NCBI GenBank assembly: GCA_021464525.1
Contig: JADRCO010000682.1
Coordinates: forward strand, 1-28,292
Length of the DNA stretch: 28,292 nucleotides
Reading direction: 5' to 3'
DNA from: Rhizophagus sp. LPA8_4_AMF
Lineage: Eukaryota; Glomeromycota; Glomeromycetes; Glomerales; Glomeraceae
In this document: positions 1 to 11,178 of the stretch, one piece after another
Numbering within the stretch: position 1 is the first letter of the stretch
Layout of the letters: the number at the start of each line of letters is the position of its first letter
Notes under the pieces: model-generated
The model's database searches: none
Seen by the model: only the letters and a program-made list of their open reading frames with translations
What the model was told of the DNA's origin: nothing
Position numbers and translations under genes: made by a program

Positions 1-97
1 AATCAAATCAAATTCAAATCAAATTAAATTAAGCTGATTTGAATTTGTCAAATTCAAATCGAATTCAAATCAAATATCAAATGTCAAATCAAATTGC
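1..97. repeat. Degenerate AATCAAATT-type simple repeat
   Basis: The window opens with a run of imperfect short units built from AAATC and AAATT (AATCAAATC, AAATTCAAATC and the like), ending near position 97. It is low-complexity DNA with no coding potential. Its left edge lies outside the window. Confidence 0.85.
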
Positions 98-209
98 GGA
101 ACCCTATATCTAGGAAACAAATATCAAGACCAGACTATAACTTATCATCTTCTGCCCTGAAAACTGAAGAATCATATAATTAAGTTTTTGTTAATAGAAA
201 TATATGCTT

Positions 210-1440
210 TTAAAGGAAATAAATCTGATATATGTCTTCAAATTTTCCTTCGTAATTTTTAATCTGTCGATAATTATCATACATGTACCTGTTATTCTGT
301 AGACATGATCAAATTTGTCTTCAAGTTCTTTGCATTCTTTTTAAATAACAAATACAGCTATATGAGCCCTCAACACATATAAATAAATAGATCTGTAAAG
401 ATATACTATATCAAAGAAGAATATACTTTTCAAAATGTTCTTTGGCTTTTTCCTTAATCCTTACTTAATCTCTAATAACTTACGAGATTAAATGTGGTAC
501 TTGCACAACTAGGCAATAAATGTGAATTAGACTTTTACATTGCTGTCAAATATGATTAAAATCACTTAACATCGGAAGAGATAAGCACAACATGATCTTG
601 TTATGTATTCGTCACAGACCAATTCAGAATTGATTTGAGAAGAATTAACATGTTTGCTTCATCAATAATAAGAATAGGAGGTTTACTGTAACCATCCCAA
701 AGGGTCCATTTTAGAAGATAAAGTATTAATATTATCAAGTAACCTTGTGATATTACTAGAAGTAATTCCTCTTTCACCAAAGTTCATATCCTACATTGAA
801 ACCAGCATAATTGACATTGAATTTTCCTCCTATAACTACCTTCAAGTGACCTTTATTATTATTGAAAAGTGACTTAATATATTCTCTCTGGTATGTCCAA
901 ATAAGCTAATCAAAGGTGGGTTTTCCAGTACTAGAAGGTCCTAGAATGACATTGATATCTGGATTAGTGCTTGAATTTGACGAATTCTAAAAAAGACATC
1001 ATTAATTCCTGTATTATAACGAGCAACAGAAACATAGTTATCACCAGTAGCCAAAAATTTGAAGGATTTAGTTACACCAAAAATGAACATTGCAAGAGAT
1101 TTTAACATATAATCCGTGCAATAATTACTTTAAGCTCTCAAAATATTATGGAAAAGTAAAGGTGCGTAATTAAAACGTACCGCATTCTACTACTAATTAT
1201 TCTATAATAAAATATAGATGTAATGAAACTCTAAGTAAAGTCACGTCATAGACATAACTAAGATGTAACCCTGACTTCCTTTAATTGTTGTAATTCTGCT
1301 TCTTTTGATCGTGCCCCCCGATTCTGAAAAAAAATTCACAAAAGAACGCCTTGAGGCATTGCTTATAATAATATTATTTGAGATGAAAGTTCTGTACAAG
1401 TTTTCAAGTACTTTGTTAGCATCATGAAGAATACCAACAT
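210..1440 (-). pseudogene. Decayed P-loop NTPase (AAA/archaeal-ATPase-like) gene
   Basis: On the minus strand, in broken frames, there are pieces of a P-loop ATPase in the correct order. An N-terminal piece (about 1440-1280) contains NASRRSFVNFF. A piece at about 1110-960 reads FKFLATGDNYVSVARYNTGI. A Walker A motif GPSSTGK lies at 921-941 (minus), then KVVIGGKFN, then a Walker B motif PPILIIDEAN at 652-681. A C-terminal piece near 300-350 reads CKELEDKFDHVYRITGT. Stops and single-base shifts interrupt it: a stop falls soon after Walker A, and the frame changes just before Walker A and again before Walker B. The order of motifs is that of a STAND/archaeal-ATPase-like protein family I recall as expanded in Rhizophagus; the family name is from memory, the motifs are seen. 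Boundaries are approximate. It cannot make a full protein. Confidence 0.7.
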
Positions 1441-1847
1441 AGTTTAGTGGGCCTTCTTAAGATTAGTAAATAATGATATTCGTATAAAGGTAATATCACT
1501 GGTCGAATGAGGGACTATTCATATACCCGATAGCCTGATATTTAATTCTTTGATAAATCAGGCTTTATATATGTGTATATTGTATATAGTTGAAGCTGGT
1601 ATTTACACGAAAATTTATTTTATATTATATAATTAAATTCGATAAATTTGAATTTTTCCATAGTAAAGTTTTATTAATGTGTTCTATTGCTAATTTGCTA
1701 TTATTAATTTCTGTTTTCTGTTATTATTACAAAAAAGCATTACATATTCTAAAAACCACAAAAATAAAAGAACAAATTTTAAAGCTAAAACCTGCAAAAA
1801 CATGAAAGAAATGTTAATCAAAATTTCTTTTTAATAAAAAATACATT
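1441..1847. other. Gene-free stretch with a small hairpin
   Basis: No convincing exon is seen. An inverted repeat, GCCTGAT at 1533-1539 and ATCAGGC at 1557-1563, could form a small hairpin. An open frame at 1590-1805 (71 codons) is rich in Leu, Ile, Lys and Tyr, lacks a family match, and begins inside AT-rich sequence, so I do not call it a gene. Confidence 0.5.
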
Positions 1848-2240
1848 CCAAAGTATATAACTCTGAAACATACCATCCAATATCCGAAGCTAAACCTAAT
1901 AAAGAAAATAGAAAAATGTTAAGCCAAATAACCCAAAGTTGAATTTTATAAAAAAGATGAAACGTTAATAATGATCCTAAAATAAAAAATTAAAATTAAA
2001 AATTAAATGTCTTAAAAGTATCGAAACTTGCATGCCATCACCCAATATCGAAGCCCAGAACCTACAGGAAGAAAAGGGAAACAAATATCAAAACTTACCA
2101 TAATATTATTTCATCACCTAAGATTCAAAGCCTGGAACCTACTGAAAGACCGAATTCTACAAAAAAGAACGAAACATTAATAAACTTTTCCTAAAAAAAA
2201 GCCTTGAAGAAAGTATCAAAACTTACCCACATAATCATCT
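1848..2240. repeat. Degenerate tandem repeat, about 3.5 units
   Basis: The anchor AAGTATC(A/G)AAACTT or a variant recurs at about 1850, 2014, 2084 and 2210, giving uneven unit lengths of roughly 164, 70 and 126 bp. Units share further blocks: an ATCACCCAATATCGAAGCC-like block at 1874-1894, 2037-2055 and 2112-2132, and a block resembling TACAAAAAAGAACGAAAC followed by TTAATAA at 1948-1972 and 2158-2182. Read on the minus strand, the anchor gives GTAAGTTTTGATAC, which looks like a 5' splice site, and the conserved block is preceded by TAG. The array could therefore be decayed tandem copies of a small exon and its intron. That last step is inference. Confidence 0.6.
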
Positions 2241-4200
2241 GATTACTTTGTTGACTAAAAATTAAAAAAGAAGAGACTCGACTTAAAAGCTAATGACAAA
2301 CTCTCCCTCAAAAATAACCAGGAGAGCCAAATTACCAAAACCTACAAAATTTTATTTACGCTGATCAAAAATGAACTCTCTTAGTTTTGTATGTCATTTT
2401 AAATTTGTCGTTTCAAAAAAGAAAACTCGCTATATTGCTCATCAAAAGAATGCTAAATTGCATATGTTACATATCTTTGTATAACTATAAAATTATTTAA
2501 AGATTAGAATCGATGGGAGACAAATGAAACCGGGATAATGTGTTGGTGTAGATAGTAAAGATCAAGTGAAAAAGCTGGTGTGGAGTTTAGAAACATTGTT
2601 TTAGCTGAATCATGTAATTTATTTGTGATCTGTATCAATAAAGCGATCCTGGTAGTTGATTTCACAAATTTACATTCATGTTTTTTTCGTGTGCATCGGG
2701 TACTAAAAATTTCTTGGCAAATTATGAATTAGCATTTTTTGCATTGCGCTTCTGCCGTAAGTTTCAAGCCTTAAAGAGAATCATCCTCTGACTTAATTAG
2801 GTCGAACACAAGACCATCGATGCATTCTTCATATCATTGGTAAATCAGCCATCCAGTGACCTCGGAAATATCTTGGAAGAGCTACAATATAGAGTATTTG
2901 TGTGATATTTTTGTAGGACAAAAATTAGCCAATTCAATTCTAAATATGTTTTAAAGTAAATTATAAATCGATCGCTGTACTCCTTTCTAGTGAGAATGAT
3001 TTTACACTAAGGATTCTTTCATTTCTTGTAATATCAGCGGGTTTATTCATCACCGTTTCAAATTGTGTAACTATCGATTTTAATCAATTTTACGTGCACG
3101 TATTTAAGTTTAATATATAAATCGAAACAAGTAACTATAAAATTTTCAAACTTTGGCGATAAACTATACATTAACGATACTTTTTTTTAATTATATTTTT
3201 AAGCGGTACATTAGGCAAATCAGTATATTTAGATTAGTGTAACATTAAATATTAACAGTTAATGCTAAGCCACCCAAATAACGACTGCACAAATGTAATT
3301 GAAAAATGTGCAACTTTTTTTTGCTTACTCTATTTCCTCTGCATATGTGCGATGAATTTTATGACATAAATAAGTTTTAATAATTTTAGTGATTACCAAA
3401 TTTGCAAAAAATCGCAAAGTAAAGCTACATCTGACACGCGTACAATGTAAACTCCTTTTTTATAATAATAAATATGCAATTTTTTAGTGTATTCTTTTTT
3501 CTTTGTAATTTTTTTTTTACACAAAATATAAATAAACCGATTTCGATATTGCCGATCTTAGACGGATATCAAATTACATATAGAATCGCACAGAAAATAC
3601 AATATACAAAAATCCTAAAGCTAAGAAAATCCTAAACTAATAAAAATAAAGTATATCTAACTATTTCTGTGTGCCCCGATCTGTCATTTAACCCAGGACT
3701 AACTATTCGGTCAAACCCTAACTGTTCGACACCGCAGAAAATCTGAAACGCATGATTTGGCAGATTTGCCTCTGGCTACGTGATATATTCGTCGAGTGAA
3801 TAAAAGGAAGAAGGGACGCGGAGAAGAAAAAATAGGGATGTAAGAATTGGTGGAAGGCGGCCGGGAATCCTTTATGAAAAATAACAAAAGAATAAAAATA
3901 AAAGTATTATAAAAGTACTAATTTAACTATTTAAGCTCTTTTTAATATCCAACTTTATAAATATCTTTACAAGTAAAAAACTACAAAAAAAAGAAAGAAC
4001 AAAATTTTCTTAAAAACACTAAAATAAAAAGAAAATCAATGACTATAACTATATATAAAACTCATAATATGACATACCTTAAGTTAGATGAGTTTTTTAA
4101 TTTTCTTGATAATGGATGTAAGTTTTGAATCATTTTAAACTTTTTTTTCTTTAGGAACCATTTCTTCTTTTTTTAATTATGTAGTTTTCCTAATATGGCT
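2241..4200. other. Gene-free AT-rich region
   Basis: About 2 kb without a supportable gene. Both strands are closed by frequent stops. The stretch at about 3665-3865 is clearly richer in G and C than its surroundings and ends in a purine-rich run, but no reading frame or repeat family was recognised in it. The rest is AT-rich with T and A runs (for example 3181-3190 and 3511-3520). Confidence 0.5.
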
Positions 4201-4214
4201 AGATGATCAGAAGC

Positions 4215-4420
4215 GTTAAGCATTCATTTTTCAGTTACCTATCGTGTTAAAACTAAATACGTCTTTCTGTACAATGGATCACGTTGTTTTCTTAAGTTAC
4301 AACTTTCTTTCGCCAAGGAATCGGCCATATCATTTAGTGCATCGCCTAAATGTGTTTTGACTTTAGCTAAAGCAACCTTTAGTTTGAAGGTGATTATAAA
4401 CTTATAATAGAATTAATTGC
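4215..4420 (-). pseudogene. RNase H-domain remnant
   Basis: On the minus strand one frame reads LAKVKTHLGDALNDMADSLA followed by KES at about 4305-4371, flanked by sequence that stays in frame downstream (NLRKQRDPLYRKTYLVLTR) as far as a stop near 4215. The pattern V-K-x-H-x-G-(x4)-N-(x2)-A-D-x-L-A-K-E is the C-terminal part of the RNase H fold, with the catalytic His and final Asp. Upstream the frame contains a stop (near 4410) and the earlier catalytic residues were not found. It is most likely a fragment of a retrotransposon, or of a free-standing RNase H-like gene, now inactive. Confidence 0.55.
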
Positions 4421-5771
4421 TGGCTACATTAAATGGCTGTCGAGTTTTTGGAAGCATTTAGGAGTTAAATCTTGCAATCGCGTACGAAGTGATGTTGCAA
4501 TGTTTGAAACAAACTAAACGTATCGCAAGTTTTGATCTATCTATGACTGAGGTACAGTAAGTGATAGATCAATGAAAGATGCGTTATGATGATGCGTTTA
4601 GAATAAGGTTCTTTATAAGAACGTGAATTGGGGAACGATGGGTCTAATAAAAGAGAAGTTACTTCGCCGGTTCACCAAAGGATGCTAGTGTACACAGGGT
4701 ACATTGGCAATATCAGTCATGTGATAAAAGATTTACAATAATGCGAATTAATGCGAACCTTATTATTATGCAAATAATGGATCGTAGAGAAAATGTTACA
4801 AAAAATTTACACAAAAATAATATAGTCTCCCCCTGTTTCACCTTTTACTTTTATAATTGATTTTAACGATCATATTAGATTTCAATTATTATAATAGATA
4901 TTGACATTTGATTTTTTACTTTAGCATGGGTTTAATATATAGATTAAACTATAATGGTCTAACTAAAATCAGATCTAAAAAATAATATTATAAAGTGGAA
5001 AAAAAATTTTTTGCTTTAAATTTTTTGAGGTAAATATAATAAGGTTTACTACCCCTAAAAACATTTAGAGATTTAGAAACAATTTAAAAGTTTATAAAAT
5101 TAGCTTTATTTATATGAAGTTTTAAGCAGTACAGTCAGTATATAAGAGTAAATAACTCACTTGTACGATGAATAAACTTTCTCTTTTCTATTAGAACTAA
5201 GTATAACATGACTAAATATTTTTATTTTTAATAGTAGGTAATTAAATAATGTTGTTTTTACATTATCGGGTTACCCCCTAGTTGTACTTATGGATTTTTG
5301 TTCTTGTTTACAATCTGGCATTTGCTAAAAATTAATTTCCGAAATTAATTATAGATAATCCTGATAATGAGAAGATTCTACGAAATTTTTCTATTTTTAT
5401 GTAAATACTTATTATTTTGGGCTGGTTATGAATTAGTTATAGTTAGCATTGTATTGCATTTTTAGGATATCGGTTATCAAATATATTATCATTTTGATAA
5501 TAAAACCATTTGGTGATACATGACAATAGAGTACACTGGCGGAGTTTCTCATATTCTTCGATTGTGAAGTTACACTATTTTTAGTTAGATCAAAAAAACA
5601 TAATAATAATAAGAATTAAATCGTCAATCGTTTAACCAAACAAATTTCAGGGCTGAAAAATGTTGACTATAAATTAAATCCATGAAAAAAAAACCCTTTT
5701 GAAAAAAATTTTTTTTCCGCCCCTTAAATACGAAGTTTGAAATTTTTTTTTTTTTTTAAAAAAAATCTATC
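4421..5771. other. Gene-free region upstream of the UPF0658 gene
   Basis: No supportable exon was found. A TCATGTGATAA motif lies at 4717-4727; the same 11-mer occurs in the histone H3 promoter region. The last 80 bases before the next ATG hold long A and T tracts (5684-5765), as expected of a nucleosome-poor fungal promoter. Confidence 0.5.
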
Positions 5772-7016
5772 ATGGCGAAATTATCCATTACAGGAATAGT
5801 CGCATTAGTTTCAGTAATATTATATGCAATAATATTAACCGCGTTGGAAATATTAGTGGTTCTTTTTCATCATAGTTTCGTTGAACAATTTGAACTTGAC
5901 CGTCGAGGAAAAGGTATATCCGAGGCTGATTTAATTTATCATGCAATGTAAGTTAATTATTGAAATATCAACCAAGGCTTTTTCTTTTCTCTTTCAACTT
6001 AAAAAATTTCTTTTAATAGATTCATGTTATCGCTTGCTTTTCAAGTTTTAATATGTGTCGATGCATTATGGAGAAAAAATTCAATGCAGTTAATAGCTTT
6101 GGTTTTATTTAATCTTCTCTCACTTGTCTATGCTGGAGTACAACTTTATCAACATATGATATTAGAAGAAGTTGGAACCGAAAACGCAAAGTTTATACCG
6201 AAAGATGCTGACAAGTTTCCAACAGCAGTGTTCACAAGAGAATTTTTTATAAGAAGAATGAGACCGTTAGAATATGTGATAATTGGCTTAGTTTCTGCCT
6301 TTTCGGTATATTTAGCAGCATTATCATTTAAATTAACGAAAGAATTTGGATGGGATGTTTATAGAACTTACTCAGCTGACGTAAAAATTCGAGACGCGTT
6401 CCGGTCACTGTCGATATTACAAACATTAATTAAATTGGATATATTTTTCATTGGATCATATGCTATACAACTTATTCCTTCACAAAATATTGGTTATTCT
6501 AATTCTATTGCGGAAACTGTATTAATTTTCTTTATTGGAACTATAATGTTATTGATGGCTTGGTATTCTATTATGCAAGAGAGCAAATATATTTTACTTT
6601 GTGTTATAAATCTGTTAACACTTTCTTTGATTTATATGGTTTATCGCCTAATTAGTATTAATATACCACGTCCAGATGATCCTTATGAATTTACTAGACG
6701 TCTTTTAACATTCTTTTTGGCTACTACAATTTGTTTGGTATTATTCACAATTTTTTATGCGGTAAAATGCTTTAAAAATATGATGCAAGGTGACTATGTA
6801 TTTACCACTTATGGTTTACCTGGTCAAGAACAAAATGCGGCAGAAATTCAACAAAATCATCAAAATAGTTTTAATACTGAATATCTTGGTTATAGTGGTT
6901 ATAGTGGTAATACTGGTAATAATGTTCCTAATGATCCACAAAAAAAATCGAAAAGAGCTAGTAAAATTGCTGAAGTTCAAAATGCTCGTCTTTCTAGAAG
7001 AATAAGTATTGACTAG
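5772..7016 (+). CDS. UPF0658-family Golgi membrane protein
   Basis: Two exons, 5772-5947 and 6020-7016, joined over a 72-nt intron (GTAAGT...AATAG) give 390 residues. The product is a multi-span membrane protein. Hydrophobic segments lie near residues 6-32, 61-76, 81-102, 142-162, 196-212, 223-243, 249-270 and 288-311. The cytoplasm-type tail is rich in Asn and Gln, then basic, and contains Gly-Tyr-Ser repeats around residue 352. The segment MLSLAFQVLICVDALWRKNS and the overall plan match the fungal UPF0658 family, known from a fission yeast protein located to the Golgi; its biochemical role is unknown. The upstream ATG was chosen because exon 1 supplies the missing first transmembrane helix and joins in frame. 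A poly-A/T promoter lies just upstream. Confident on gene and family, not on function. Confidence 0.82.
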
Positions 7017-8282
7017 TGGCTTAGACTTTGATATAACTGTAAAAAAAATTAGTAATAATTAAATCATATTATAATCTTTTGTATAAATATATATATTTTG
7101 TATATTCTTTTAACGTAATGGAAAGTTATAAATAAAAAATTAAGTAGTATTACATAAACACTACAAAATAAGAATCGATCGGTCAATATTCTATACTTAT
7201 TTTGACGAATTAATAACTTAAAAAAGACTAGTGAAATTCTCTTCTAAATAAAATTGGTAAGCAAAAAATCTTTCATGCTTTATTAAATAAAAAGGTTGAA
7301 TATGTACAAGATTTATTATGTATCATATTATTCCGCAAAATCCTGATTTGTCGATCATCCGAATAGGACAGATAATTCCGATAGTAACTTCCCCTTTATG
7401 TGAGTATGACGTAAGAGTCCACGTACACAGGCAGTAAGTAATAATAAAATTTTAAATGTTTCTGATTAATGTTTAGGGGAATTAATAATAGTTCCGCAGT
7501 ATATTGAAAGGTTCCGGTTTATCGAGACTGCTTGTGTATTACTTTTATAGTATCTAGACATCTAGTATATTTTTGTATATTTTCTATTTCTATTTTCTTG
7601 TAATAAAAATACTGTTAAGTTCAAAGATGAGGCATAACAAATAAATTTCCGATCTGATGGTAAGCGACTAATGGGATCTCTTAATCATTTCCTTAGATTG
7701 TGATTTCTTATGTTAAACAGACGAATTTGGTATCCCATAAGTTTTTATAATTTTATATATGTATCTTCACTCTTCAGCCTGTAGGATAAAGTGTTAATTT
7801 ACTTATTTTATGAAAGAAATAAATTTTCAATTGGAATATTGATGGATGGGTCACAAATAGACATAGTAATATCCATACCCCGTGACCTGAAGGGTAGGAA
7901 TGCCCTTTTTTCTCTTAATAGAAAACAAAATCCTGCAGAATACAATCAATCAAAAATAAGGAATATAAATTTATCTTCATAAATTAAATAATTATACATA
8001 TATACACATAATATGTATATATAGAATATTTTTTCTTATGATGTTATAATAAATGAAAAAACTAACAGTAAAAGTTACAGCGTATATTATATAAAATATA
8101 AAATTAATCCACTAGGTTAGTAGTAACTTACTCGTTCTTATTTACACATTAATTATATACATGCATGGCGTGAATAACCAATTCTTAAGCAAAAATATGC
8201 CAAACGAGAAGAAATAACCTTAAAAGTTTTTAGCCGAACCTGTAATAATAGAAAAATATGAAAAAAGAAATTAGAAAGATAT
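7017..8282. other. Intergenic region, no gene seen
   Basis: The 3' flank of the UPF0658 gene has polyadenylation-like AATAAA sequences near 7131. A 63-codon open frame at 7791-7982 begins with GTG rather than ATG, has no recognisable domain and is rejected. Nothing else could be supported. The end at 8282 depends on the C-terminus chosen for the next gene. Confidence 0.5.
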
Positions 8283-9152
8283 TTATTTATTTATATTGAT
8301 TCTTGACACTCGCACCTGGCATATCTTCTTCATGATATACCACATACCATTTCGGAACGATGAGGAAGAACCGGTTAATGAAGGACAGTTCTTACCGAGA
8401 TAATGCAATCAATGATGTTAATAAGCTAAATTGTTTAATAATATATTAATTCCAACTAAACGTACTTGTCCAAAGTGATTTCCGGCACAATTATAACAAT
8501 AAGTTCTAATGTTTCTTGTAGGTTCTTTTGCTTCTTGTTTATTGTATAGTCTCCAAGTTGACTGTAATAAAATAAATACACATATATATTTGTATAACAA
8601 AAATAACAAATTACTTACTTCGTCATTATCGGGATAACGTATTTCCTCGCAGGTGCGTTCATCGTGGTTATGCCCTTTACAGAGTGCGCAGCGTTGCCCA
8701 CCACGTTGTTGTCCATTATTGTATGATGGATAATCATCTTCGTCATAAGATATTCTTTTTCGTTTATGAAGTATTTCATCACTCTCTAAATGCTTCGAGC
8801 CTTTTTGTGAAGATCTTGATTGATTATTCCCTGACGGTACATAATTAGTTCCAGCAATCTTATTTGGAATAATTGTATCGCCTACTTTATCAGACTTAGT
8901 AACTTCATGCTTAGGAACTATATCCTGGTTATTTGAAACATTAGGTTCCGAGTTATCTACCGCATAATATATTCTCGCTAAGGCATTTGTCAACTCGGTT
9001 TCACTGCATTTTAAAGAATAGTAGCTTATAGTTTGAGCTTTAATTCTAAGTGTAAAGTTGGCGGTTTAATACCTTTCCGATGTATCTTCATTAACTTGAT
9101 AAATTTCGTTCTCATATTGGAGAACTTGTTCGTAGTCATAATCGTCATCCAT
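8283..9152 (-). CDS. Air1/ZCCHC7-like zinc-knuckle protein
   Basis: Four exons on the minus strand: 9152-9073, 9003-8619, 8561-8466 and 8390-8283, about 222 residues. The N-terminus is acidic (MDDDYDYEQV), followed by a polar linker, a basic cluster KRKR (107-110) and two CCHC knuckles: CALCKGHNHDERTC (132-145) and CYNCAGNHFGQNC (177-189), with TWRLY between them. This matches the last knuckle region of Air1/Air2 and ZCCHC7, RNA-binding subunits of the TRAMP nuclear surveillance complex that feeds RNA to the exosome. Yeast Air proteins have five knuckles; only two are seen here. The second knuckle has three residues between its second Cys and His instead of four. The C-terminus is unsure: the frame ending at 8283 is given, but a +1 frame over the last 60 bases also reads well and stops at 8287. 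The ATG precedes exon 1 by no in-frame alternative. Confidence 0.68.
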
Positions 9153-9506
9153 CGGGAAGAAGAAAGTCACCACAATTTTATGGCGTTTTTTTAGAAGTTA
9201 CTTCAGAAAAAGATATAAAGTATATGATTTTTATTTATAATAAAGGTGGTATGAAAGTTAGAATTTGCTGCCGACTTATGAATATCTTTTTCTAAGATAA
9301 AATTGCAAATTACTAGTGATCTAAGTGTAGCGTTACTCATGTTACACGGTGTTATTGGTACTGCTGATAGACTGTCGATACACGTAGAACGAATGGTTCT
9401 TTTTTGATAGGAAGTCAAGGGTTAAATATTGTAAAGGCGCTTGACTTTTCTTTTTAATTTAAGAATAATTTTAATAATTTTATCGTAGTTAATAAGTATA
9501 CCGATA
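9153..9506. promoter_or_regulatory. Divergent promoter region, zinc-knuckle gene / CTP1
   Basis: 354 bp separate two head-to-head start codons, so both promoters must lie here. A 71-codon minus-strand open frame inside it (9203-9418) starts with TTG and has no domain, so it is not called. No specific element was recognised. Confidence 0.5.
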
Positions 9507-10858
9507 ATGACCGAGAAAAAGGTGATAATTGCTTTAATTTACTCGGTAATATGATAAGGTTTTAAATGTTGTTCCATTATATCATTTTACAGAAAGATAA
9601 AGTGCTTTATTCTCTGATAGCTGGTTTAGTTGCTGGTGGAATAGAAGCAACGATTACAGTATGTAATTTAAGTATAGCTACGAAATTATTATTATTGTAA
9701 TAATTATAATCATAATAATCAATTAATATAGTATCCAACAGAATATGTAAAGACTCAATTACAATTAGATGGTTCAAGTGGAACTAAGGTAATTATCATA
9801 GATATGAAGTAAATAATCATGTTTTATAAATTATTTTCTTTTCTTAAATTTGCAAACATCTTAGAGATTTAAAGGTCCAATTGATTGTGCAGTAAAAACG
9901 GTACAAGAAAAAGGAATCCCTGGTTTATATAAAGGATTATCTGCGTTAGTTATAGGAACAGCAGCAAAAGCAGGGATCCGTTTTTTAACTTATGATCAAC
10001 TCAAAACACTGTTACAAGATGAAAACGGCAATGTTTCTGGACCTAGATCAATGCTTGGTAATATATATAAATAGTTCTTTGGATCGTTATGATACGTTGT
10101 AAATTTGCGTGATTAATAATTATTGATGATTAGCTGGACTTGGTGCCGGAATGGTTGAAGCTATCACTGTAGTAACTCCTACCGAAACGATAAAGTATTT
10201 AGTTTCCTTAGTTTTTAATTTTTTTATTTTATTTTGCAAAAATTTTAATAGATAAATAAATTTTTGTTAATAGAACGAAATTAATTCACGATCAAACTCG
10301 AGCAAAACCTCAATATAATGGACTTGTACATGGCGTAACCAAGATTATAGCAAATGAAGGTTTAGGAGGAATTTATCGCGGATTATTTCCTGTTATGATG
10401 CGTCAAGGGGCAAATCAAGCAGTACGTTTTTCAACTTATTCTACACTTAAACAAGAATTTCAAAAATATTCAGGACCGCCAGGGCAACCTTTACCTGCTC
10501 TAGTGACATTTGGCATAGGTGCGATAGCTGGCACAGTAACCGTTTATGCTACTATGCCATTAGATGTAATAAAAACCAAGATGCAAGGTTTAAAAGCAAA
10601 AGAATTATATCGAAATAGTTTTCATTGTGGTTGGAAAGTTTTAAAAGAAGAAGGTTTATTTGCTTTTTGGAAAGGGGCAACTCCTAGATTAAGCAGATTA
10701 TTGGTAAGTCGTATATAATAATACGTAATTGATTAAATTTACTGATTTATTATACATAATTTAATTAATTTAAATAATAGTTTTCAGGAGGTATTATCTT
10801 TACAGTCTATGAACAAGTGATGACAGGTTTAAGAAAAATAGAAGAATTGAAGTCTTAG
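9507..10858 (+). CDS. CTP1: Mitochondrial tricarboxylate (citrate) carrier
   Basis: Seven exons (9507-9521, 9593-9658, 9732-9788, 9865-10057, 10134-10194, 10274-10703, 10781-10858) encode 299 residues, the usual length for an SLC25 carrier. It has three repeats, each with the carrier signature: PTEYVK (29-34), PTETIK (126-131) and PLDVIK (226-231). Residues such as GGIEATITYPTEYVKTQLQ and GANQAVRFSTY identify the citrate/tricarboxylate subgroup (yeast Ctp1, SLC25A1), which exchanges citrate for malate or another tricarboxylate across the inner mitochondrial membrane and supplies cytosolic acetyl-CoA. The first intron is ambiguous: a GTGATA donor at 9522 gives MTEKKKDK; a GTAATA donor at 9546 would add eight residues but leave a 47-nt intron. 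All other junctions keep frame and restore conserved sequence. It diverges from the zinc-knuckle gene. Confidence 0.92.
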
Positions 10859-11178
10859 AATAGAATGATATTATAATTATTAATAAAGCTTTTAAATTTA
10901 AAAATTTCGCGTTTATAATTGCATTCAACATTTAATTAATCTATAATTACATCCCATTCTCAATATAAATAATATTTACTTTTGTTGAAAGTGGTAAAAA
11001 AAAATTCTAGTAGCAATTGTTAAATTAAAAAATGAAATGAATTTAAAAAGTGAATTGATCGGGAATTAAAGATGAAATTAGTTATAGCTAAATTAAAAAA
11101 AGATATTGCATGGCGCAACAAATAAAATAACCTAAAAAATAATATAAAATAAAAAATCTAATAACATAAAATTATCAT
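10859..11178. other. Intergenic region between convergent 3' ends
   Basis: 320 bp between the stop codons of CTP1 (+) and SED5 (-). It is AT-rich, with AATAAA-like signals on both strands (for example 10879-10884), and holds only 3' untranslated sequence as far as can be seen. Confidence 0.5.

Noticed and set aside
1533..1563. Hairpin as a bacterial-type terminator
   Set aside because: The context is eukaryotic, the stem is only seven pairs plus a bulge, and no gene ends there.
1590..1805. 71-codon hydrophobic then lysine-rich open frame
   Set aside because: AT-rich composition alone can give it; no splice partners and no similarity were recognised.
7791..7982. 63-codon open frame on the plus strand
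   Set aside because: It begins with GTG, not used as a normal start in nuclear fungal genes, and matches no family.
9203..9418. 71-codon open frame on the minus strand between the zinc-knuckle gene and CTP1
   Set aside because: It begins with TTG, contains no recognisable domain, and lies in the only space available for two divergent promoters.
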